DNA from: Diaporthe sp. PMI_573
Taxonomy: Eukaryota > Ascomycota > Sordariomycetes > Diaporthales > Diaporthaceae
Reading direction: 5' to 3'
Length of the DNA: 64,000 nucleotides
Assembly (NCBI GenBank): GCA_021399435.1
Contig: JAJTUP010000004.1
Span: 1,798,001 to 1,862,000, forward strand
In this document: positions 24,466 through 32,000 of the stretch, piece after piece
How the letters are laid out: the number at the start of each line of letters is the position of its first letter
Position numbering within the stretch: the stretch's first letter is position 1
Translations under genes and position numbers: made by a program
The notes under the pieces: model-generated
What the model saw: only the letters and a program-made list of their open reading frames with translations
Database searches by the model: none
What the model was told of the DNA's origin: nothing

Positions 24466-25976
24466 ATGGCTAGAACTCCACGTTTCGACCCCTACGAGAG
24501 ACTCCTTTACCGCTTCTTCGAAGCCGTATATCTTCTGTCTCTTCTGGGTAATATCCGTGGCCCTCATCTTGCCACTGTCTTCAATCCCTTGAGCCTGATT
24601 TCCATACGCAGGCGATTTCTCAAAAACCTCGCATTCCTGTGCGATGGCCTCAAAGGAGGCGACAGCACTACCTCGATCGCAGTTCAGGATCGCCCTGAAT
24701 GCTACGTCTTTTGGGTTTCATCGAATCAAGGACCTTCCGACACCACTCTTGACTTCTTGCGTTCTGTGTTGGAGGACGTCAAGGCTGTTGTCAGGTCCTC
24801 CCGGGATGAGCGAGAAGGCGCGGAGAACGACTTGATCGGCAGATGTGTTGAGTTTTCGGCCAAGAGGATGCGGAATCAGGCGCATAGTCTGGTGAACCAT
24901 GCCCGGAGGTGCAGAGAGCATCTCCTGGCAGAACCTACAGATAACCTTGGTGCGTATCTGTCCTCAGCTGGCGGTATTACCTCCAAGTCACTTACGAGAA
25001 TACAGGTGCCTCGCTGGCTGGGTGGCTGCTTCAGCTCAAGAAGGTTAAGTTCCACGAACAAGGTTTACACCGACTCTGTCTGCAGGCATACCGGGTCCGA
25101 AACGACCCGGAAATGGTTTTGATGGAGAAGTTCGGCCAAAGACTCCACAACACAACTTGTGCCGAAGGCATCACGAAGGCGTTCACTCGAGTCCGACACA
25201 TCGTTGGGCGGTTGGCAGCTCATATACGGGCGGTGAAACAGCTGCTTGACGATGTTGTTCACTTGGATGAACTTCTCGAGGCATATGAGGTATCTGCCGT
25301 TCCAGTTCCGACCTCAGCACCGCAACTACCAGCCGACAGCCAGACCAACCTCCGGGGCATCATGACAAGGATCTTCAAGGACGGCACCAAAGACCCTCGC
25401 TTCGACCGCACGCTCGGCTACCTATCCCACATGGACCAGCAAGCGAACCTTGAGGACAAGCTGTCTGACCTCCACAGCCCAGAGCACAAACCGCACACCG
25501 TGCACGCTGAAGTCCAGATGTTGCACCACTTCCACGACAACGGGCTGGCGTTTGCCGAGGCCGACCGCTACATCGCCACCAGCAAGCCCGCCTGCATGTG
25601 CTGCAGGCTCTACTTTCGCCATCACCCGGCAATGTGCGTGGAACCCGACACCCACCAGAGGGTGTGGCCGAGCTGGGGGCTGCCCCTCCTACCTCTGGGC
25701 AAGGCTGAGCCGGGCTGGGCCGAACAGCGCGACGTCCTCAATAGTGTCGGCCGCGATATTCGGAAGGAGGTTCTCATGGTTATCGAGCAGCGCCAGGCTA
25801 TCTTGTTTGCTCATCCCGACTCCCTGACTGGTGACACTCACTCATTGGAAGCTGGGTTTTCTGACTCGGAGGACAACCGGTCTGAGGTTTCCGAGACCGA
25901 GGATGGATGCTGGGATGATGATGATACCGAGGATCTTGGGTTTGATTGTGGGTTTGATGGCGGTGTCGCACTCTGA
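24466..25976 (+). CDS. OTT_1508-type predicted zinc deaminase domain protein
   Basis: Two exons, 24466-24949 and 25006-25976, are joined by a 56-bp intron and give 484 residues. The C-terminal half carries a deaminase-superfamily signature: HAE with H328 and the catalytic glutamate E330, then about 30 residues later PACMCC with C358 and C361 as C-x2-C. Together these would bind one zinc and activate water. The context (VHAEVQML ... SKPACMCCRLYF) fits the OTT_1508-like deaminase family, known from bacteria and widely expanded in fungi. That family was predicted from comparative genomics to act on nucleic acids or nucleotides, or as effectors. The N-terminal 300 residues are helical and unassigned; the tail is acidic. 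No signal peptide is seen. Substrate unknown. Confidence 0.75.
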
Positions 25977-25984
25977 AGTATTGG

Positions 25985-26017
25985 AGGATCTCTGTTCTCG
26001 ATTATTAGTCTTCGGCT
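25985..26017 (+). repeat. Left member of an imperfect 33-bp direct repeat
   Basis: It pairs with 26344-26376 at about 28 of 33 identical positions (core GTTCTC.ATTAT.AGTCTTC.GCT). The two members bracket the 0.3-kb degenerate repeat copy. This could be an old duplication around an insertion or part of the repeat itself. Confidence 0.55.
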
Positions 26018-26025
26018 TAGTATGT

Positions 26026-26334
26026 CACGGGCTTTGCTCGCGTGTCCGCTACGCGGCCACATCATGAATAACGAACTGCCTAGGCATTCCTTACTACTTA
26101 ACCTCCTGTAAGATTCACCCCCTATAGGAGAACTTCGTATAAAATATCCTACTCTGGAATCACCTATTATAGAATAATCTCCTACAGGAAGACCTCCTGT
26201 GGGATAACCTCCTTTAGGATAACCACTTGTGGGATAAGCCCTTATGAGGTTCCGGTTAGAAGGTAAGCAAGCCGTAGGGGCTCCACAATGACGTTTGTAA
26301 ATTTTTGGGCATGCCGCTGTGTTACTGTAATATT
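26026..26334 (-). repeat. Degenerate repeat, copy 2 (inverted relative to copy 1)
   Basis: This is the inverted homologue of 2224-2452. It contains about ten degenerate 15-16 bp units such as GGTTATCCCACAGGA (minus strand) and ends with the GC-rich hairpin-prone block GGCCGCGTAGCGGAC. It is longer than copy 1 because of extra tandem units. No ORF. Probably a non-autonomous mobile element or its remnant. Confidence 0.6.
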
Positions 26335-26343
26335 GTATTGTGA

Positions 26344-26376
26344 AGGATCGCCGTTCTCAATTATGAGTCTTCAGCT
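26344..26376 (+). repeat. Right member of an imperfect 33-bp direct repeat
   Basis: Partner of 25985-26017 on the other side of the degenerate repeat copy; differences are mostly transitions. Confidence 0.55.
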
Positions 26377-26583
26377 GTGTGGTTTCCACATGGACGGTTG
26401 GTCCAGGCGCATATACTGGTGCACCCTGCACACGTGTGTGGAGCAGCAGCTGAGAAATTACTGCGCGGAAGCTCTCAATGTTTCCAACAAGTTGTTATTA
26501 TTCAATCTGAACTGTCACAAATAATGATGGCCTCCACGGCTACTGCCGATTTGCTGTCCTCCAGGGCAAGCGTCAACGAGACC

Positions 26584-27482
26584 CTACACATGGGCTTTCA
26601 CACCATGCGCCTTTTTTCGATGCCGTGAAGTGTTGTCACCTCGCGTGAGGTTCTTCCCACAATCTGGGCACGGGAAAGGCAGCCGAGACTCCCGAGGCTT
26701 GTGAGTCTCGACGTGTTTCCTCATGTCCCTTTGCTCAGCCACTTTCATTGGACACCCAGTATATGGACATACTACCGGTTTCACATGTTGCCGAAGGTGT
26801 TTACTAGGTATTGTCAGTATCATGTGCTCGACTTGATGTGTCCTGGGTCAACGTACTACCTGTCCCGATCCGAGGGCAACCCAGCGTAGCATTTCTTCTT
26901 GTCTTCTGGGTGCCACTCTGTCCAAGGACAGTAGAAGATTCCGTCAAGAGCATATTCATATGTTCCCCACTCCGGCATAGGCAGCTCGTCAAACTCTCGT
27001 TCCGTGGAGCTGCCAGCGGCAGTGTAGACCCTGGACCTGTCCTCATCGGTGCCAGGCGGTTGGTATCCAGATAAGTCGGGCGACAACGACGGTCTCCTAG
27101 TCACCAGGATGTGCTCTTGGGCAGGCTGAAGCAAGGCTGGCTCGTGGTGATGGGCAGGCTGCTCACTCTAAAGAGCTTCCATCGCGACCTGCGATCCATC
27201 GGCTGAGCCGACTCCTGCAACACCCTGGCCGGACACAACCTGGGTTGGGATGCTCATTCCCGCCCCGACGGAAAAGTCCAGTTGCTGGTCGATGTATCCG
27301 GAGTCGGAGAAGTCAAAACCCGAAACTCCATTGTTCCAGAAGTCAGGTGATTCCTCATGATCCATCTGCTCATATACGCCAAAGAGGCCAGGATATGCAT
27401 CATCCTCGTAGATTCCGAGGGCAGGGGAATCAGTAAACAGTCCCCAAGATTCCGTCAGGCTATCAGCCACTTCCCCGTCCAT
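26584..27482 (-). CDS. C2H2 zinc-finger protein, with an in-frame TAG (possibly a pseudogene)
   Basis: Minus strand. Exon A is 26860-27482 and exon B is 26584-26803, joined by a 56-bp intron with donor GTAGTA, branch site TACTGACA and acceptor CTAG. The frame starts at ATG 27480-27482 and encodes an acidic, aromatic-rich N-terminus resembling an activation region. The C-terminus has two clear C2H2 fingers (C-x4-C-x12-H-x3-H, then C-x2-C-x12-H-x4-H) and possibly a degenerate one before them. One in-frame TAG at 27168-27170 interrupts codon 105; the frame on both sides looks coding. Either a CAG-to-TAG change broke the gene, or a 72-nt phase-0 intron ending in CTTTAG (27168-27239) removes the stop. 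Likely a nuclear transcription factor; target unknown. Confidence 0.65.
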
Positions 27483-28973
27483 GGTGCAATTTCTGGTCCT
27501 GTACTCAAAGGGTCAGTCATCAGTCACATGTGGTTTGTGAAGAATGACTCACAGAATCTGTCTCTCAATTTTTGTTTCCTTGCCACCAAGTTCATTAAAA
27601 TCAGAAGATGAGACGCGGATATCGCATCGTTATATACACAAGAGGAAGCAGATGATTCCTATGGAACCTCGTCCTAGACCTGGCGACAACAGGCTTGATC
27701 CGCGTCGCCAGTGACTTGATCCAGACTGTTGTGTGCCCAAGGGCGAGATAGATCTGTGGTCGTTCCCAACAAAAGCCAAGAAACGGCTTGATGAACGAAT
27801 GATGGCACACCTGCAAGAGACCCACCACTCTTTGTGCCGTGCCAGCGAGGCATCAAAAGCATTGTGCAGGAAATATTGCAGTGATCCGCGTGCAGCGGTC
27901 GTTCTGTGCCTATCGGCTCCCCAGACCATGGGCAAGAAATGGACACCGACACTTCGTACGCAGGGCGATTAGTGCGCATGCAGTAGCATGGCGGTCTCGG
28001 GAGGATACAACCACTGGTGGGTTACAGTTTCCCTTCGCATCTGCATCTGACAGATGCCCATCCCGGACCAAGATCTGGGCGCAAGCGACCTCGAGAATGT
28101 CTTCTTGCAGGAGACCAATGGCACCGTCGGTTTGGGCTAGGATCACTCCTCGGCATATTTCAGGCGGCATGCTCGAATGAAACCAGTGAGAGATCACATG
28201 AAGTCTCAGGTGGAAATCTCTTGGCCCGCTCAATCAAGCGGCGTATTGCTCGGTTGTCACCACACCTGATGTCCACCCACTTCTCAACCTTGTCAACCCT
28301 GACCCCGATCATCTTGTGACGACAGGTTCCGGGTTTTACCACAGCTGGCGTGATGCCCTGACTATGTAGGACTAGCGTACTTGTCACTCTTGCTCAGGCT
28401 CAGCTCAGTGCACAGAGTGCACAACGGACAATGGAAGTGGTTACCCCAAAACGGTGTGCATCTGTTGACTCGGACGGGTGCTGCCGATAACTCACCAAAT
28501 TCCACACGTGAACTGCCAACCGAATGCCTTCACTTGCAGGCCTTTCTTCAACATAGTGTTCTGGGCATATACCTCTTGCATGGAATCCGCACTCAGAGTC
28601 AAGATCCAGTCAAGGATCCCCGCTATGTTGGTCAAGGTGCGAGTATGTCAATCAATGCCTCAGGTGCTGTTGGCATCCGACTTCGAGGAGAACAGCACCG
28701 TACCTCAGCCAAGTCATGCAAATGCGGTCTTAAGACTGTGAAGCGAGCATTGCATGTCCACAAGCGGCTTTCGAAGACTGACGTTACCGGAATAGAGATA
28801 ACAGTGCTGTCTCTGTTCCCGTATCCTGTTCCGCAGCTTGGCGAAGAGGCACTGCGTTGCTTCCTGACAATCTCTCACACAGGGGAACAACAGAATGAAA
28901 GGGCTTTCGTATTGCGCTTCCTGGTCTCCTTCAGAGGTAGCAGTCTTCATTCAGACTGTGAAGGAACACGAAC
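27483..28973. other. No recognised gene; several uncharacterised frames
   Basis: Moderate ORFs lie on both strands, including a 198-codon plus-strand frame (28381-28977) and minus-strand frames at 27910-28233 and 28160-28387. None shows a domain I recognise, and they do not join by plausible introns. They may be decayed coding sequence of the surrounding accessory island. Confidence 0.35.
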
Positions 28974-31361
28974 ATGATGTCTGCGTACATGGGGCAAAAG
29001 GCACGACTTGCGTCCAGTTCAACTTCCTGGTGTCACAACTGCAGCCGCCTAGCAGCAAAACTCTCAGACCTGCCAAGGAATGTCTTTCTGCGGTCCCTCG
29101 CAGCCGTTCTACATTTTGCCCGAGTACATGCTCTTGAGCATTACCGTTCAACAATGACCTCAGAATTTGTACGTGTTCCAACTTTCAAGTGGTCCGATAT
29201 CGTCCAGATATGGCATCATGCTTCCGCTCAGTTGATAGCTGACGGCATACCTTGCAACTTGGTCTTTTTTGGCGGGGCGGTGCGAATCGTGGCAATGTTG
29301 ACCAGACATGGAAGCAAGATCGTGGATCCATCTCACTCCGATCCCTTGCGGCCGTGGACGTATGGGCGATCAAGCCAAGACTCTCAAGATGGTTCTCAGA
29401 CAGGAATAAGGGCCAACTCTCTTGATCCCTTGGACAGCTCAGACTTGTTGGGCAACGAGAATCAGGAAACCCAGGGCTTGCATGAGGTTTCTATTCATCA
29501 GTATGAGTGGCCGTCGGAAGCAAGCCGATACAAGACCGTTGCTGCCAGCCGTGACTTATTGGCTCTCACAGCTCTGAATGAGGAGAAGCACACTCCCTCC
29601 ATCATCAAGGTCGGTGCCACCCACATATCACCTTGCGGAATGGCCCAGTATCGGACGTCAACACTCCGCATTTTGACAAGACTGATGCGTGACCACCACG
29701 AGAGTCAGTACGATGGTCTTGGTGGGTCCAACTCCGGGGACTCTTCGATTTGGACAGGTCTCTTCATCGAGTTGAGCGAATCATGGCGTGCTACAAGCTC
29801 AGCCGATTTAAAGCACCGTTTCAGCTGGGTATTGGAACTTCTCAGGACATGGAGCTTGCCTGCCCAGGCTGAGCTTGCCTCTCAGATCCTGTAGAAGAGG
29901 CTCCCTGGAAGTGTTTTCCTTCAGCAAACGCATCCGTACAACTACAAGATCCGATGCTCAACTCGCAAGTTCCTGAACCCAGATCTGTCCCCCGAGTGGA
30001 CAAAGGCATTCTTCTTAGCAAATAATGCCTTGGCAGATGTAGAAAGGGACATACAAGAGCAGATGGACGGACATACCATTAAAGGATTCTGTTCTCTGTA
30101 CGGGGTCTCGATCACACAGCTATGGGAACAAGCAATGGCTGAGAAAGGTCACTTTTACCCAGGCCTGGCACTTGTGCGTCCCTCTGCTTCATCGTTCATT
30201 TCTCGGCAGGCCAGCGAAGCTTCTGCAGCTCAAGAAGCCCAATATCATGTTCAGGCTGCGACGGGGGAGGCTGACCACCACCGTCCATCGTCTCCTCCCC
30301 CATACCCAACCCTACAGGGACACTCTGGTACCAGGAGGGCTACACGTTGGGAAGACTCCGAGATTCATCACTTGAAATAGTTGATGGAGCTCTCAATCCC
30401 GCTGAAGACAATACTAGCCAAGTTTCACGTTCGGTTCGGTGATTACCGCACTTCTCAATCTCTTCAGACTCAAATGAAGCTGCTTCGCAGAGCCGCGCGG
30501 GCGCGCGGAGATCGAGACGCCCCGCCGTCGACAACTGCGGCGCCGCAAAAGCCGTCAGGGCCGCCTGAGGCTCCGGAGCAGGTCGTATTTCCCCTGCGAC
30601 CAGCCGAGCCGGAGCCGGATCCGCCTGAGGTGTCTAGGCAGCGGCACACTTCTTCACGCAGGCAGAGTGCAGCATTCACGTACCTGAAGGACGAAGGCGA
30701 TGCCGAGCGGGAACATCTCAGGTCATTGCTGAACTCTTGCAATAGCTGGCACCAAGCCAGCAGTGCAATGAAGACAAGGTTTGGCGACAAGGGATCAACG
30801 CAAGTCTTCCAGACCATTGCGACACTGGAGAGTATGGACACCTCAGGACTTTCCTCTCGCAATCGAATCCCATGGACCGCTGAGGAGCACACCTTTCTGC
30901 AGTCTCTTGTCCCGAAATGTGCGACGTGGAAGGAGGTTTACGATGGGTTAGAAGCCGAGTATCCAAAAGGCCGAAGTATGGCAACAGTCCGTCATTGCAT
31001 TACGAAGCAAAATATCGATATATCGCAGCTGAGCAGTCCAAAACCGTGGACTCTGGAAGAGGACAATGTCCTGAGAGAGTTTTTTGATTCTGGAGTTCCT
31101 CGACCTCAGTTTCCCACTCGTTTCCAGGAGAAGTTCAGCTCTGGGCGCACCCATGGCGCGATCATAGAGAGAACTCAACTACTGGGACTGCTGAAGAAGG
31201 AGAATTGGTCTGAGGCCGAGTTGCAGAATGTTCGAGGCTATGGCAACCTTGACCTCCAGGACTTTTGCGCTCAATTCCGGCAAAAGTTTGGACTTGATCG
31301 GACGTTCAAGGCACTCAAAAGACAGCGACTTTTGCAGAGATCAGCTCAACCGGACGATTAA
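28974..31361 (+). pseudogene. SANT/Myb-repeat protein gene with two in-frame TAG codons
   Basis: One continuous reading frame of 796 codons runs from ATG 28974 to TAA 31359-31361, interrupted only by TAG at 29892-29894 and TAG at 30378-30380. The first 306 codons are unassigned; a later ATG at 29155 is also possible. The last 330 codons hold SANT/Myb-like repeats with the W...E...L pattern: WTAEEHTFLQSL, WTLEEDNVLREF and WSEAELQNVRGY. An earlier repeat starts RWEDSEIHHLK and continues after the second TAG as LMELSIPLKTI, so that stop falls inside a conserved helix where relatives have an ordinary residue. Both stops could be CAG-to-TAG transitions of the kind RIP produces. For the first TAG, a 66-nt phase-0 intron (29829-29894, GTATTG...CTGTAG) could remove it. 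For the second I found no frame-preserving intron that keeps the repeat. Presumed DNA-binding protein, probably broken. Confidence 0.65.
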
Positions 31362-32000
31362 GTTCTCGGAGCTTAGCATCATTCCCACTCACAGGATCTA
31401 CTCAATCCTTCCCACGCTACGCATTTGGAACATCAACACATCGACAAGCAACGTGCGATCGCAGGAACCAAGCGAGACGAGATCCCGTCAGAAGTTGGAG
31501 GAGCGGTCAAGGGCAGCAGAAAAAATTGCTCGTTGAAGGCACAGGACCTGGTTCTTCAGCGGCGGTCAGACAACATCGTGGAAAGCAAAGAGAGCAGCCG
31601 AGCAGGGCGCAACGTGACGGAGCATAGTGTGCAGGGTGTCTTCGGATCGTGACGATCCCTTTCTCAATTGAAGAATGGAGTTGGTTGTTCTCTAAGTGTA
31701 GTCCTGATACCATGTCGCATCAATCATGTGAGCTCCATCAACCGCAGAACCAGGCACAGCAAAGCCCAGAGCGCAGGAACCGATTCGTCCGCGATAGAAT
31801 GAGTATTCACGCACAGGACGCATCGCAACTATCGCGGGCAAAAGGGGCACGGAAGGACCGTACGGACGAGCAGTAGGCACTAAGGCGGTCGTCAACGTAA
31901 ATACCCACACTCTTCTTGGAGTCATGAAATGGCTTGGGTACCGAACACTCCTTGCGCACGATCCAAGCCAAGGCTCGGGTGCTTCCTCCATCTGGCGCAA
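31362..32000. other. Intergenic, 3' sides of two convergent genes
   Basis: Only short frames without motifs. Confidence 0.5.

Larger units (their letters stand above)
25977..26583. other. Intergenic between convergent genes, largely repeat
   Basis: This stretch consists mostly of the second copy of the degenerate repeat (26026-26334) and an imperfect 33-bp direct repeat flanking it. No gene was seen. Confidence 0.6.

Noticed and set aside
26097..26250. A CRISPR-like array of regular repeats
   Set aside because: The units are contiguous and degenerate without unique spacers, and the genome is eukaryotic.
2224..26334. The two inverted repeats as the terminal inverted repeats of one 24-kb transposon
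   Set aside because: The interval between them includes ATG1, a tRNA and a GH43 gene, which look like ordinary chromosome; the copies are degenerate to different extents and differ in unit number.
30328..30380. A 53-nt intron (GTACCAGG to AAATAG) that would remove the second TAG of the SANT gene
   Set aside because: 53 is not a multiple of three, so the frame would shift, and it would delete the conserved tryptophan half of the SANT repeat.
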